Numbered from the stretch's first letter, positions 23,949-35,683 are shown. The stretch is DNA of 64,000 bases from Microbacterium sp. 10M-3C3 (GCF_003931875.1 NZ_CP034245.1:930001-994000); one strand, 5' to 3'. The notes: generated by a model not told the origin, from the sequence alone. A program made the numbers and translations.

Positions 23949-24488
23949 ATGAGTGATGTCACGAACGCGGTGCCCGAGCGCCGCCTGCTGTCCAGCTTCA
24001 CCGACTACCTCGGCGCACAGGCCGCGGTCGACCGGCTCTCGGACGCCGGATTCCCCGTCGAGCATGTGGCGATCGTCGGGCACAACGTGCAGATCGTCGA
24101 GCAGGTCACGGGCCGCATGACGAAGGGCCGCGCCGCCGCCTACGGCGCCGCGAGCGGGGCGTGGTTCGGCCTCTTCATCGGGCTGCTGTTCGGCATCCTC
24201 GCGCCCGGTCCGGTGTGGATCTGGCTGCTGCTGTGGGGCCTCGTGCTCGGTGCCGTGTGGGGTGCGGTGTTCGGCTTCGTCGGGCACGCACTGACGCGCG
24301 GGCAGCGCGACTTCAGCTCCACGCAGAAGCTCGAGGCCGAGCGGTGGGACGTGATGGTCGACGCCGATCAGCTGCTGCGCGCGCAGTCGCTGCTCAGTGG
24401 AGGAGCCGCAGCCCCCGCCACCCCGGCCGCCCCCGCCGCGCCGCCGGCCGAGCCGACGGCTCCGCCTGCGCCGCCCGCGGGGGTCTGA
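23949..24488 (+). CDS. general stress protein 17M-like membrane protein
   Basis: A 179-aa protein. The N-terminal part (TDYLGAQAAVDRLSDAGFPVEHVAIVG) is the GSP17M-type flavin-less alpha/beta fold, followed by a glycine-rich double hydrophobic segment (AAYGAASGAWFGLFIGLLFG to GLVLGAVWGAVFGFVGHAL) and a Pro/Ala tail. Such proteins are stress-induced in Bacillus; the molecular role is unknown. GGGTCG is a weak ribosome site before ATG 23949. Confidence 0.8.
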   Translation: MSDVTNAVPERRLLSSFTDYLGAQAAVDRLSDAGFPVEHVAIVGHNVQIVEQVTGRMTKGRAAAYGAASGAWFGLFIGLLFGILAPGPVWIWLLLWGLVLGAVWGAVFGFVGHALTRGQRDFSSTQKLEAERWDVMVDADQLLRAQSLLSGGAAAPATPAAPAAPPAEPTAPPAPPAGV

Positions 24489-24615
24489 GCCGCCGCCGCT
24501 TCGCCTCGCCCGCACCGCGGCGCCCCTTCGAGCGCGGGAGAGGGCGCATCTGTGCGGGGGAGCGGAGGCGGGGTGGGAGTGCGGCGTCGCAGGGACCCGT
24601 GTCGGAGGGCGCGCC

Positions 24616-24621
24616 TACACT
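24616..24621 (+). promoter_or_regulatory. -10 hexamer TACACT for the UvrD/PcrA gene
   Basis: It ends 9 bases before ATG 24631, allowing at most a two- or three-base leader. Confidence 0.55.
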
Positions 24622-24630
24622 TGACGGGTT

Positions 24631-27060
<2,430 letters not shown>

Positions 27061-27163
27061 CGTCCGCGCCTCCTCACGGCCGAGGGAAGCGTGCGTGGCC
27101 GCCGCGTGCTGTGCAGCGTCTGAGCAGTTGTGCACGCGGCGTGGCCGGCGGAGCCGCGGTGGT

Positions 27164-27169
27164 TAGGCT
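27164..27169 (+). promoter_or_regulatory. leaderless -10 hexamer TAGGCT
   Basis: It ends 7 bases before ATG 27177. Confidence 0.55.
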
Positions 27170-27176
27170 GGCGGGG

Positions 27177-28343
27177 ATGGCTCTTTTCTCCCGCCGCAAG
27201 AAGTCCGACTCCGACGCCGCCGCCGCTTCGTCCGCGGCGGACGCCGTCTCCGCCGAGCCGGTCGCGCCCGACGCCGGAGCGCCCGAGGGCCGCGCGCCCG
27301 CACGCGGCGTCGTGCCGGGGGAGCAGCCCGTCGCCGAGAATCCGGATGCGGCGCAGCCGCCCGCTTCCGCCGAGCCGGCCGCACCCGCGCCCGACGTGTC
27401 GATCTCCGTCTCGGCGTTCCGGGGTGTCGGTGCCCCGGCCGCCCCGAGCGCGCCCTCGGCGGCGCCCGCCGCATCCGCCCCGCAGGCCGGCGCCGCGTTC
27501 GGCATGCCGGCCCAACCCGCCCCTCAACGCACCGCGCCCGCCGAGGCGCCCGCGCCGCGGGAGACCGTGCCGGGGCTGCGCGACAACGTGCTGCTCGTGG
27601 ACGCGCTCGCGGCGCTCTCGAGCCCCGCGACGGGCATCGAGCTCATGAACGTCGCGCGCCAGATGCTGCAGGGGCACCTGTTCCTGCGCGTGCAGGGCGA
27701 TGCGCGGGCGCTGCTGGCCGAGGGGAAGCCCCTGCCGCTGTCGGTCGCGTCGCACGGCGACGACCGGTACGTGCTCGTCTACAGCGGCGGGGCGGGCATC
27801 CAGGCGAGCGTGCAGGCCGACGGCGACACCAAGACGTCCGCGATGGGCCAGCCCGTACTCCCCGTGCTCCGCCACGTGCTCGAGGGCGAGTTCGCCGGCA
27901 TCATCATCGACAACAACTCGGCGCCCAAGCGCGCTGTGATCCCGCGGGCCGTGCTCGAGCGCGCCGTCGCCGAGGCGGACGAGCGTTTCCGCATCAAGAC
28001 GCTCCTCGCCGCGCCCCGCACCGATGCGACGGCGTCGGAGGTCGCGATGGCGCTCACCGAGGTGCCGGTGTGGGTCGCCGTGATGCGCACGGAGGAGGGC
28101 GGCCCGATCGGCGTCGCGGAGAGCCGCACCTCCGACGGGCTGCGTTACCTCGAGGTCTACTCGCATCCGCTCGAGTCGGTCGCACTCGGCCGCGGCGACC
28201 AGGCCGCGCCCATCACGGCCCCGCAGCTGGCGAACGCGCTCGCGCGCGACGAGAACCTCTCCGGGCTCATCGTGAATCCCGGCGGCCCCTGGATCCGGCT
28301 CTCCCGCGCCGACCTCGCCCCGCTCATCACACTCGCCGACTGA
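27177..28343 (+). CDS. SseB-family protein with disordered N-terminus
   Basis: A 388-aa protein: a basic start (ALFSRRKKSD), about 110 residues rich in Ala/Pro/Glu, then two SseB-like domains (about 135-255, GLRDNVLLVDALAALSS onward, and about 265-388). SseB proteins are named after an E. coli serine-sensitivity phenotype; the biochemistry is unknown. The start is set by the leaderless -10. It is likely cytosolic. Confidence 0.8.
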   Translation: MALFSRRKKSDSDAAAASSAADAVSAEPVAPDAGAPEGRAPARGVVPGEQPVAENPDAAQPPASAEPAAPAPDVSISVSAFRGVGAPAAPSAPSAAPAASAPQAGAAFGMPAQPAPQRTAPAEAPAPRETVPGLRDNVLLVDALAALSSPATGIELMNVARQMLQGHLFLRVQGDARALLAEGKPLPLSVASHGDDRYVLVYSGGAGIQASVQADGDTKTSAMGQPVLPVLRHVLEGEFAGIIIDNNSAPKRAVIPRAVLERAVAEADERFRIKTLLAAPRTDATASEVAMALTEVPVWVAVMRTEEGGPIGVAESRTSDGLRYLEVYSHPLESVALGRGDQAAPITAPQLANALARDENLSGLIVNPGGPWIRLSRADLAPLITLAD

Positions 28344-28383
28344 CGCGCCGGGGCGACAGACCCCGACGAACGCCACGTGCGCT

Positions 28384-28410
28384 CGGAAACGCCGCATCTT
28401 GGCGATTCCG
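28384..28410. terminator. stem-loop downstream of the SseB gene
   Basis: CGGAAACGCC pairs with GGCGATTCCG (9 of 10) around a 7-base loop, 40 bases after the stop. There is no T run, so its role as a terminator is inferred. Confidence 0.5.
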
Positions 28411-28477
28411 CGCGCGCATCCGTCCCTCGGGCGCCGGACACAGCGCAACGGGGTGTCGGATGCGGCGCCCGCGCCGC

Positions 28478-28483
28478 TAGCGT
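28478..28483 (+). promoter_or_regulatory. leaderless -10 hexamer TAGCGT
   Basis: It ends 6 bases before ATG 28490. Confidence 0.6.
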
Positions 28484-28489
28484 CGGGGC

Positions 28490-29515
28490 ATGGCGTCACC
28501 GCGCATCACCCTGACCGTGCCCGGCCCGCACGGCGACCGCGAGGTCGGCATCTCGAACCCCGACCGCGTGCTCTGGCCGGAGGTGGGCATCACCAAGCGC
28601 GAACTCGCGGAGTACTTCATCGCCGTCGCCGAGCCGTTCCTCGCCGCCAACGGCGACCGGCCGGTGTCGCTCGAGCGCTTCCCCGACGGTGTCGACGGCG
28701 AGAGCTTCTTCTCGAAGAACCCGCCCAAGGGTGCGCCCGACTACGTCGAGGCGGTGACCGTGACGTACAACAGCGGCCGGCGGCATCCGCAGCTCGTGCT
28801 CACTGAGATCGCGAGCGCGGTATGGGCCGCGCAGATGAACACGGTCGTGTTCCACCCGTGGGCATCGCTCGCCGCCGACGCCGACAACCCCGTCGAGCTG
28901 CGCATCGACCTCGACCCGCAGCCGGGCACGGGCTTCGCGGAGGCCGTCGTCGCGGCGCACGCCCTCCGCGGAGTGCTGCGGGAGGCGCAGCTCGAACCGT
29001 GGATCAAGACGAGTGGCAACCGCGGCCTGCACGTGTTCTGCCCGATCGTTCCCGAGCACGAGTTCCTCGACGTGCGGCACGCGGTGATCGCCGCCGCCCG
29101 CGAACTCGAGCGGCGGATGCCCGACCGGGTGACCACGGCGTGGTGGAAGGAGGAGCGCGGGGAGCGCATCTTCGTCGACTTCAACCAGGCCAACCGCGAC
29201 CGCACCATGGCCGGAGCGTACTCGCCGCGTGCGCTCCCGGATGCCACGGTGTCGACGCCCGTGACGTGGGACGAGCTGGACGGGGTCGACCCGCGGGCCT
29301 TCACGGTCCGCAGCATCCCTAACCGCCTCGCCGACGTGGGCGACCCGTGGGCAGGCATGCAGGACGCGCCGGGACGCATCGACACGCTGCTGCAGTGGTG
29401 GGAGCGCGACCGCGCCGACGGGCTCGGCGAGCTGCCGTTCCCGCCGGACTTCCCGAAGATGCCGGGCGAGCCGCCGCGCGTGCAGCCGTCCCGGAAGAAC
29501 CCCGCGAACTGGTAG
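28490..29515 (+). CDS. LigD-type DNA polymerase/primase
   Basis: A 341-aa archaeo-eukaryotic-primase polymerase, equivalent to the PolDom of LigD. Visible are the 5'-phosphate pocket (SNPDRVLWPEVGITKRELA), the metal ligands Asp140 and Asp142 in RIDLDPQPG, KTSGNRGLHVFCPI, and FVDFNQANRDRTMAGAYSPR. It lacks ligase and nuclease domains, so it is a free-standing polymerase. In NHEJ it fills gaps with ribonucleotides alongside Ku and a ligase. A ligase gene converges from the right. Confidence 0.92.
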   Translation: MASPRITLTVPGPHGDREVGISNPDRVLWPEVGITKRELAEYFIAVAEPFLAANGDRPVSLERFPDGVDGESFFSKNPPKGAPDYVEAVTVTYNSGRRHPQLVLTEIASAVWAAQMNTVVFHPWASLAADADNPVELRIDLDPQPGTGFAEAVVAAHALRGVLREAQLEPWIKTSGNRGLHVFCPIVPEHEFLDVRHAVIAAARELERRMPDRVTTAWWKEERGERIFVDFNQANRDRTMAGAYSPRALPDATVSTPVTWDELDGVDPRAFTVRSIPNRLADVGDPWAGMQDAPGRIDTLLQWWERDRADGLGELPFPPDFPKMPGEPPRVQPSRKNPANW

Positions 29516-29586
29516 CGCGCGCGACCCGTTTTTCCCCGCGAACGCTGCCGAACGCGGCGCCGCCGGGCGCCGCGATGCCGAGTGCG

Positions 29587-29647
29587 GGCGAATCGGCCGG
29601 ATGCAGTACGTGTGCGGCGAGTTCCTGCTGTTCCCGACCGATTCGCC
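29587..29647. repeat. 10-bp inverted repeat in the polymerase-ligase gap
   Basis: GGCGAATCGG (29587-29596) and CCGATTCGCC (29638-29647) are exact complements with 41 bases between. It lies between convergent genes; it could terminate transcription or be a small repeat element. Confidence 0.55.
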
Positions 29648-29663
29648 TGAGCCGCCCGCGCGA

Positions 29664-29691
29664 CCGGCCGCCGGCCGCCGGCCGCCGGCCG
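29664..29691. repeat. tandem repeat, four copies of CCGGCCG
   Basis: Four exact 7-base units lie immediately before the ligase stop. It is an unstable GC tract with no assigned role. Confidence 0.7.
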
Positions 29692-29700
29692 CGGAGGGGG

Positions 29701-30747
29701 TCAGTCGAGGACCGCGGCGAGGTCGTAGGCGGAGACCGTCTCGAGCTGGTCGTACGTGCACGAGGCGGGATCGCGGTCGGGGCGCCAGCGCTCGAACTGC
29801 GCCGTGTGGCGGAAGCGCCACCCCTCGAGCTGGTCGTACCGCACCTCGAGCACGCGCTCGGGGCGCAGCTTCACGAACGACATGTCCTTGCCGGCGCCGG
29901 TGAAGCGCGACTTCTCGCCGTCGCCGGTCACGGGGTCGCCGTTCTCGTCGCGCTCGACGAGCGGCGCGAGCTCGTCGATGAGCTCGAGCCGGCGCTTGTC
30001 GCTGAACGCCGACACCGCACCCACCGGCAGGAGCATGCCGTCGTCGCCGTACAGCCCCACGAGGAGCGACCCGAGGCCCGTGCCCGACTTGTGCACGCGA
30101 TACGCCCACGCCACCACGTCGGCCGTGCGCGCGTGCTTGATCTTGAACATCGTGCGCTTGTTCGGCGCGTACGGCTGCGCGAGGGGCTTCGCCACGACGC
30201 CGTCCAGCCCCGCGCCCTCGAACTCCGCGAGCCAGCGACGGGCGACCCCCGGGTCGTCTGACGTGCGTGTGACGTGCACCGGATGCGGCACCCCGGTGAG
30301 GAGCTCGACGAGCTGCGCGCGGCGCACGGCGAAGGGCTCGCCCTGCAGGTCGCGCTCCCCGCGCGCGAGCAGGTCGAACGCGATGAACATCGCCGGTGTC
30401 TGCTCGGCGAGCATCGCGACCCGGGAGGCGGCGGGGTGGATGCGCTGCGTCAGCGAGTCCCAGTCCAGGCGCTGGTTCCCCGCCTCCCCGCGCGCCACGA
30501 CGACCTCGCCGTCGAGCAGGCACGGCTCGGGGAGCAGCCGCGCGAACGCCTCCACGAGCTCTGGGAAGTAGCGGGTCAGCGGCTTCGCACCGCGGCTGCC
30601 GATCTCCACGTCCGCGCCGTCCCACGACACGAGCGCGCGGAATCCGTCCCACTTCGGCTCGTACGACAGGCCGCCCTCGACACGGTCGGGGTCGGGCACA
30701 TCCGGCACCGACTTGGCGAGCATGGGCGCGGGGATCTCGTACGGCAT
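29701..30747 (-). CDS. ATP-dependent DNA ligase (LigD/LigC ligase type)
   Basis: A 348-aa ATP-dependent ligase. The adenylated Lys32 lies in EPKWDGFR (KxDG motif), followed by GSRGAKPLTRYFPEL, LLDGEVVV, FDLLARGERD, EGVVAK-like DGVVAKPLAQPY and MFKIKHARTADVV. The OB-fold continues through LLVGLYGDDG to the C-terminus. Length and order match single-domain LigC-type enzymes used in NHEJ or base repair. It is convergent with the LigD-type polymerase, so the two LigD activities are on separate genes. Confidence 0.92.
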   Translation of the reverse strand: MPYEIPAPMLAKSVPDVPDPDRVEGGLSYEPKWDGFRALVSWDGADVEIGSRGAKPLTRYFPELVEAFARLLPEPCLLDGEVVVARGEAGNQRLDWDSLTQRIHPAASRVAMLAEQTPAMFIAFDLLARGERDLQGEPFAVRRAQLVELLTGVPHPVHVTRTSDDPGVARRWLAEFEGAGLDGVVAKPLAQPYAPNKRTMFKIKHARTADVVAWAYRVHKSGTGLGSLLVGLYGDDGMLLPVGAVSAFSDKRRLELIDELAPLVERDENGDPVTGDGEKSRFTGAGKDMSFVKLRPERVLEVRYDQLEGWRFRHTAQFERWRPDRDPASCTYDQLETVSAYDLAAVLD

Positions 30748-30788
30748 TCCCTCATCCTGCCCGGCCCCTCCGACGGTGCCTAGGGGCT

Positions 30789-31340
30789 TCAGGCAGGCGG
30801 CGCGGGCGTGCAGCCGGGCGGCTCGGAGTTGCCGGAGATCGTGAAGTCCTCGCACGTGAGGAACCGCGCTTGATTCAGCCCCAGCACGAACGACACGACG
30901 GCGATGCCGACCACCACCGCCACCACGGCCGCCTTGGTGCGGCGGGGCGTGTCGTCGCCGAGGTCGGGCCACACGATCCGCACGAGCACCCACACCGTGA
31001 ACGGGAAGCCGACGACCACTGCGACGAGCCCCGCGAGCGTGAGGAGGGCGGTCGCGAGGTCGGCGGAATCCTCGCCGACGACGAAGTTGAGCACGAGCCA
31101 CAGCGAGGGGAGCAGGAGGAACAGCGCGCGGCGGATGCGGCCGGGCCACGGCCGGTGCTCGATGAGCACGAACGCGCATGCCGCCGTCGAAGCGGCCCAC
31201 ACGGCGAGCACATCGTCGAAGAACACCTCGTTCCACGCGCCGAGCGTGAACGCGGGCCACCACACCACTGCGGCCATGCCGACCATCACCACCCCGAGCG
31301 GCATCTGACGGCGGCGGGCGGATGCGGCGGCCTCGGTCAT
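30789..31340 (-). CDS. small integral membrane protein
   Basis: A 183-aa protein with about four transmembrane helices (VVMVGMAAVVWWPAF, ALFLLLPSLWLVLNFVV, ALLTLAGLVAVVVGFPF, AAVVAVVVGIAVVSFVLG) and a short Cys-containing external tail. ATG 31340 is preceded by TAGCGT with a 7-base gap. No family is recognised. Confidence 0.72.
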   Translation of the reverse strand: MTEAAASARRRQMPLGVVMVGMAAVVWWPAFTLGAWNEVFFDDVLAVWAASTAACAFVLIEHRPWPGRIRRALFLLLPSLWLVLNFVVGEDSADLATALLTLAGLVAVVVGFPFTVWVLVRIVWPDLGDDTPRRTKAAVVAVVVGIAVVSFVLGLNQARFLTCEDFTISGNSEPPGCTPAPPA

Positions 31341-31347
31341 GCTTGGC

Positions 31348-31353
31348 ACGCTA
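31348..31353 (-). promoter_or_regulatory. leaderless -10 hexamer TAGCGT (minus strand)
   Basis: It ends 7 bases before the ATG at 31340. Confidence 0.55.
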
Positions 31354-31430
31354 GCGGTCCGCGCGGCCCGCGCCGCTGCATCCGCCCCGCCGACGCGCGG
31401 GCGCGGCGACACGGGCGGGCAGTGCCGAGG

Positions 31431-32585
31431 TCACCCCACGGTGGGCTGGGCGGCCTCGATGCGCTCACGCCGCTTCGCGCGCGCCCACCTCGCGGGAAGG
31501 TCGGGGCCGTCCCACACCTGGATGACCCCCCAGGCCACGGCCGTGAGCGGCACGGCGAGGAGCGTGCCGAGGATGCCGCCGATGGCGGTGCCCGCGGCGA
31601 GGGCCACCAGCACGACGAACGAGTGGAGCTTGAGCGAGCGGCCCATGAGCACGGGCTGGAGGAAGTTGCCCTCGAGCTGGTTCACGAGCACGACGATGCC
31701 CACGACGATGAGCGCGATCACCGGGCCCTGCGCGACGAGCGCGACGAGGGCTGCGAGGGCCCCAGCCGTTACGGCGCCGACGATCGGGATGAACGCGAGC
31801 AGGAACACGAGCACCGCGAGCGGGATCGCGAGCGGCACCTGCAGGATGAGCAGTCCGATCAGGATGCCGACCGCGTCGACGAACGCGACCGACGCAGTGC
31901 CCCGGACGTACGAGCCGAGCACCTGGATGGACTTGCGCCCGACGCGCTGCGCACGGTCGTACTGGGCGCCGTGGAAGGGACGCAGGACGAACTCCCACAT
32001 GCGCGGGCCGTCTTTGAGGAAGAAGAAGAGGATGACGACCAGCAGCACGAAGCCGGTGAGGAAGTTCGCGATCGCGCCGGCGCCGGCCAGCGCTCCGGAG
32101 CCGAACTGCGCACTTGTGACGAAGTCGCCCAGGGCCTTCGTCCACTCGTCGATCTGCTGCTGCGACGGGGCGAACGGCAGTTGCTGCACCCAGTCCACCG
32201 CTTGCTGGAAGCCCGTCTGCGCGCTCTCCGACAGCTCGTCCCACTGGTCGCGCACGGCGAGGTAGATCACCCAGCCGAGCCCCCCGAGGATGACGATCAC
32301 CGCGAGGAGGGTGAGGAGCGTCGCGACGAGAGCGGGCACGCCGTGCCGCCGCATCCACGTCACCACCGGGGCGAACGCCGACGCGAAGATGAGCGCCAGG
32401 ATCAGCGGGATCACGACGACGTTCACCTGCCGGATGCCCCAGATGGCACCGGCGAGCAGGATCACGACGACGATGATCTGGATCGCCCGGATCGACAGGC
32501 GCCCGAACCCGTCGCTCCACGGCGTCGCGACCTCGCGTACGGGGTCGGCGGGCAGGGGCGGCTCGTGCCGGCGGAACAGGCTCAT
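31431..32585 (-). CDS. AI-2E family transporter (PerM-like permease)
   Basis: A 384-aa membrane protein with the AI-2E exporter layout: paired N-terminal helices (IQIIVVVILLAGAIWGI, VVVIPLILALIFASAF), a soluble middle (about 110-175), then helices through FIPIVGAVTAGALAALVAL and the family signature LVNQLEGNFLQPVLMGRSL. The family exports small molecules; autoinducer-2 itself is shown only for some members. TACCGT lies 6 bases before the ATG. Confidence 0.88.
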   Translation of the reverse strand: MSLFRRHEPPLPADPVREVATPWSDGFGRLSIRAIQIIVVVILLAGAIWGIRQVNVVVIPLILALIFASAFAPVVTWMRRHGVPALVATLLTLLAVIVILGGLGWVIYLAVRDQWDELSESAQTGFQQAVDWVQQLPFAPSQQQIDEWTKALGDFVTSAQFGSGALAGAGAIANFLTGFVLLVVILFFFLKDGPRMWEFVLRPFHGAQYDRAQRVGRKSIQVLGSYVRGTASVAFVDAVGILIGLLILQVPLAIPLAVLVFLLAFIPIVGAVTAGALAALVALVAQGPVIALIVVGIVVLVNQLEGNFLQPVLMGRSLKLHSFVVLVALAAGTAIGGILGTLLAVPLTAVAWGVIQVWDGPDLPARWARAKRRERIEAAQPTVG

Positions 32586-32718
32586 GCTCCGACGGTACGG
32601 GAGGGCGCCGCCGGATGCGGCGGGGTTGCGGGCGCGTCGAGGGATGCCGTACCCCGCCCGCCGCCGGCGGGGTCGCAGTCCGCCCGCCGGCGGGGCTGCG
32701 GTTCACGGGATCTGATGA

Positions 32719-32812
32719 CACGAACTCAGGCTGCGGCACCCCCGACCCGAGCGGCGGCCGCGGAATGCCGCGGGAGCGGCGACCGAAGCGGGTGAGCCAG
32801 CCTGAATTCGTG
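32719..32812. repeat. 94-bp palindromic intergenic element
   Basis: CACGAACTCAGGCTG and CAGCCTGAATTCGTG (14 of 15 complementary) bound a GC-rich core that itself contains GCCGCGG/CCGCGGG-type hairpins. It follows the acyl-CoA dehydrogenase gene. Just to the left, 32650-32705 holds two further CCGCC/GGCGG hairpins. Confidence 0.6.
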
Positions 32813-32835
32813 CAGAGGCGGTGGGACGATCCGGG

Positions 32836-34065
32836 TCAGGCGAATGCGCTCATGCCGGTGATGTCGCGGCCGAGCAGGAGCGCCTGCACGCTCTCGGTGC
32901 CCTCGTACGTGTGGATCGCCTCGATGTCGGCCATGTGCTGCATGACGCCGTTCTCGAGCAGGATGCCGTTGCCTCCGAGGAGGTCGCGCGCCGTCGCGGC
33001 GATCCGGCGGGCCGCCCGCGTGTTGTGGAACTTCGCGAGCGACGCCTGGGTCGGGCGCAGACCCCCGGATGCCTCGAGGTCGGCCAGGCGCCGGCAGTAC
33101 AGCTGCATCGCGGTGAGCTCGTCGAGCATCTGCGCGAGCCGCTCCTGCACCATCTGGAACTTCGCGAGCGGCTTGCCGAACTGCACGCGCTCGGTCGCAT
33201 ACGCGAGCGCGGCCTCGTAGCAGGCCGTCGCGTGCCCGAGCGCCGACCACGCGACGCCCGACCGGGTCGCGTACAGCACGCGCGAGGCGTCCCTGAAGCT
33301 GTGCGTACCGGGGAGGACGGCGTCGGCGGGGAGGCGCACGTCGTCGAGCGCGATGTGGGCCTGGTGGATGCCGCGCAGCGACACCTTCCCGGTGATCACC
33401 GTGCCGGTGTAGCCCGGGGTGTCCTGCTCGACGAGGAAGCAGCGGACGGCGCCGTGTTCGGGCGCATCCGGATCGTCGACGCGGGCCCACACCAACGTGA
33501 TGCCCCCCGACGCGCCGTTGCCGATCCACTTCTTCGCGCCGCGGAGCGTCCAGCCGTCGGCGGTGCGGGTCGCCGTGGTCTCCAGCGAGACCGAGTCGGA
33601 GCCGTGGTCGGGCTCGGTCAGCGCGAACGAGCCGAGCACCTCGCCGCTCGCGAGGGGGAGGAGCCACTTCTCCTGCTGGGCGGCGCTGCCGAAGTACGCG
33701 AGGGTGCGGAGGGCGAGGCCGCCCTGCACCGCGACCACCGTGCCGAGCGACCCGTCGCCGCGCGAGATCTCCATGTTCACCAGACCCGCCGCAAGCGGCG
33801 AGGTCGCCGGGAGCGCATCGTGCTCGATGCCGTCGGTGTAGAGCTCGAGCTCACCCATGCGGCGCACGAGCTCGAGCGGGTACTCCGCGCGATCCCAGGC
33901 CCCCTGCATCCGGTCGCCGACCTCGTCGATGAAGGCGCGGGCGCGGTCCCACGCCGCGCGGTCGTCGCCGTCGACGTCGGCGAACACGGCGTAGTAGTCG
34001 GTGTCGCGGCGGCCGGTGACGTCGTAGCGGGCGACGCGCTCGCCGGGCAGGCTCGTCTCGGTCAT
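32836..34065 (-). CDS. acyl-CoA dehydrogenase (glutaryl-CoA dehydrogenase-like)
   Basis: A 409-aa FAD enzyme. It has FALTEPDHGSD, KKWIGNGASGG and, near the end, IHTYEGTESVQALLLGRDITG, where the Glu of YEGTE is the catalytic base at the position used by glutaryl-CoA and isovaleryl-type enzymes. It oxidises an acyl-CoA between C2 and C3, passing electrons to ETF. GATACT ends 6 bases before ATG 34065, making the upstream in-frame ATGs unlikely starts. No lysine degradation genes are nearby, so the substrate is open. Confidence 0.88.
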   Translation of the reverse strand: MTETSLPGERVARYDVTGRRDTDYYAVFADVDGDDRAAWDRARAFIDEVGDRMQGAWDRAEYPLELVRRMGELELYTDGIEHDALPATSPLAAGLVNMEISRGDGSLGTVVAVQGGLALRTLAYFGSAAQQEKWLLPLASGEVLGSFALTEPDHGSDSVSLETTATRTADGWTLRGAKKWIGNGASGGITLVWARVDDPDAPEHGAVRCFLVEQDTPGYTGTVITGKVSLRGIHQAHIALDDVRLPADAVLPGTHSFRDASRVLYATRSGVAWSALGHATACYEAALAYATERVQFGKPLAKFQMVQERLAQMLDELTAMQLYCRRLADLEASGGLRPTQASLAKFHNTRAARRIAATARDLLGGNGILLENGVMQHMADIEAIHTYEGTESVQALLLGRDITGMSAFA

Positions 34066-34196
34066 GTACTCAGTATCACCCATGGCGAGACTCGGTGCCA
34101 CGGCCGCGGACGGTGCGACGAGCGCGCGCGTGCCTAACGCTGTGGTCATCGTCAAGGGTCTGTCGGACGATTCTCGCCGGGGCCTACACCGACCCC

Positions 34197-35681
34197 ATGG
34201 ACCACACCCGCGCCCCGATCCTCGAGGCGATCGACGACCACCGCCGCCGACGCCGCTACGGCTTCACGCCGCCCGCGCATCGCCAAGGCCGAGGCGCCGA
34301 TCCCGACGCGCTGCGGATCCTCGGGGAGGGCGTGTACGCGTCCGACCTCGTCGCGACCGGCGGCCTGGATGACCGCGAGTCGTCGAACGGATACCTCTCC
34401 GACGCCCAGGAGCTCATGGCCGACGCCGTCGGCGCCGAGCAGGCGATCTTCTCCACGTGCGGCAGCTCCCTCGCGGTGAAGGCTGCGATCCTCGCCGTCA
34501 CCCGCGGCGAGGGTGAGCTGCTCATCGGTCGCGACGCCCACAAGTCGGTCACCTCCGCGCTCGTGCTCTCGGGTCTGACGCCCCGGTGGATCCCGCCGCA
34601 GTGGGACGCGGAGCGCCACCTCGCCCACCCGCCGTCTCCGGACACCGTCGAGGAGTTGTGGCAGCGCCACCCCGACGCCTCAGCCGCTCTCGTCGTGTCG
34701 CCGACGCCATGGGGGTCCTGCGCCGACCTCACCGCGATCGCCGACATCTGCCATCGCCGCGGCAAGCCGCTCATCGTCGACGAGGCGTGGGGTGCGCATC
34801 TGCCCTTCCACGATGAGCTGCCCACGTGGGCGATGTCGGCGGGCGCGGACGTGTGCGTGGTCAGCGTTCACAAGATGGGGATGGGGCTCGAGCAGGGGTC
34901 GGTCGTCCACCGTCAGGGAGGGCTCGTGGATGCGGTGCGCCTCACGCAGTGCGTCGACGTCCTCGCCTCCACGAGCCCGAACGTGCTGCTGTACGCCGCG
35001 ATCGACGCGTGGCGGCGGCAGATGGTGCGCGACGGGCGCGCGTGGATCGACCGGGCGCTGCTGTTCGTGCGCGACCTTCGGCGCCGTGTGGATGCGATCG
35101 AGGGGCTGCACGTGATGGATCGCGAGATCCGTGCGGTCGCCGCCTCTCCGGAGTACGACGAGTTCCACCTCGTGGTCGACCTCGACGAGCTCGGCGTCAC
35201 AGGATTCTGGGCGGCCGACTGGCTGCGGCGCGAGAAGGGTATCGATCCGGGCGTGAGCGATCATCGGCGCGTCGAGTTCACGATCTCCCTGGCGGATGCC
35301 GAGGACACCGGCGATCGCCTGGTCGCGGCGCTCGACGCGCTCGCGGCCGCGGGGCGAGAGGCGGATGCGCCGCCGCGCATGTATCTGCCGACCCCCGGCG
35401 ACCTCGTGCCGGAGATGGTCATGCGTCCGCGCCAGGCGTTCTTCGGCCCCGTCGAGGTCGTCGGCGCGAAGGAGGCGGTCGGCCGGGTGGCCGCGGAGCA
35501 GATCACCCCGTACCCACCGGGTGTGCCCGCGATCCTCCCCGGCGAGCGGATCACCGAGAAGGTGCTGCGGTACCTGCGCACCGGCATCGCGTGCGGCCTG
35601 GTCGTGCCCGACGCCGGTGACCCGCAGCTGGATTCGCTGCGGGTTGTGCGCGAAGCCGAGCCGGGCGACCCGAGGGCTTGA
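34197..35681 (+). CDS. Orn/Lys/Arg decarboxylase-family PLP enzyme
   Basis: A 494-aa fold type I PLP enzyme like the short actinobacterial/Bacillus arginine-lysine decarboxylases. The N-terminal FTPPAHRQGRGADPDA, GSSLAVKAAILAV, IVDEAWGAHLPFH (Asp binding PLP nitrogen) and SVHKMGMGLEQGS with the Schiff-base Lys are visible; the C-terminal domain has PPGVPAILPGERI. It produces a polyamine or diamine from a basic amino acid. TACACC ends 6 bases before the ATG. The next gene starts 2 bases after its stop. Confidence 0.88.
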   Translation: MDHTRAPILEAIDDHRRRRRYGFTPPAHRQGRGADPDALRILGEGVYASDLVATGGLDDRESSNGYLSDAQELMADAVGAEQAIFSTCGSSLAVKAAILAVTRGEGELLIGRDAHKSVTSALVLSGLTPRWIPPQWDAERHLAHPPSPDTVEELWQRHPDASAALVVSPTPWGSCADLTAIADICHRRGKPLIVDEAWGAHLPFHDELPTWAMSAGADVCVVSVHKMGMGLEQGSVVHRQGGLVDAVRLTQCVDVLASTSPNVLLYAAIDAWRRQMVRDGRAWIDRALLFVRDLRRRVDAIEGLHVMDREIRAVAASPEYDEFHLVVDLDELGVTGFWAADWLRREKGIDPGVSDHRRVEFTISLADAEDTGDRLVAALDALAAAGREADAPPRMYLPTPGDLVPEMVMRPRQAFFGPVEVVGAKEAVGRVAAEQITPYPPGVPAILPGERITEKVLRYLRTGIACGLVVPDAGDPQLDSLRVVREAEPGDPRA

Positions 35682-35683
35682 CG

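Noticed and set aside
29664..29691. CRISPR-like or regulatory repeat in the CCGGCCG tract
   Set aside because: Units are 7 bases with no spacers; it is a short GC tandem repeat only. No CRISPR array is visible anywhere.
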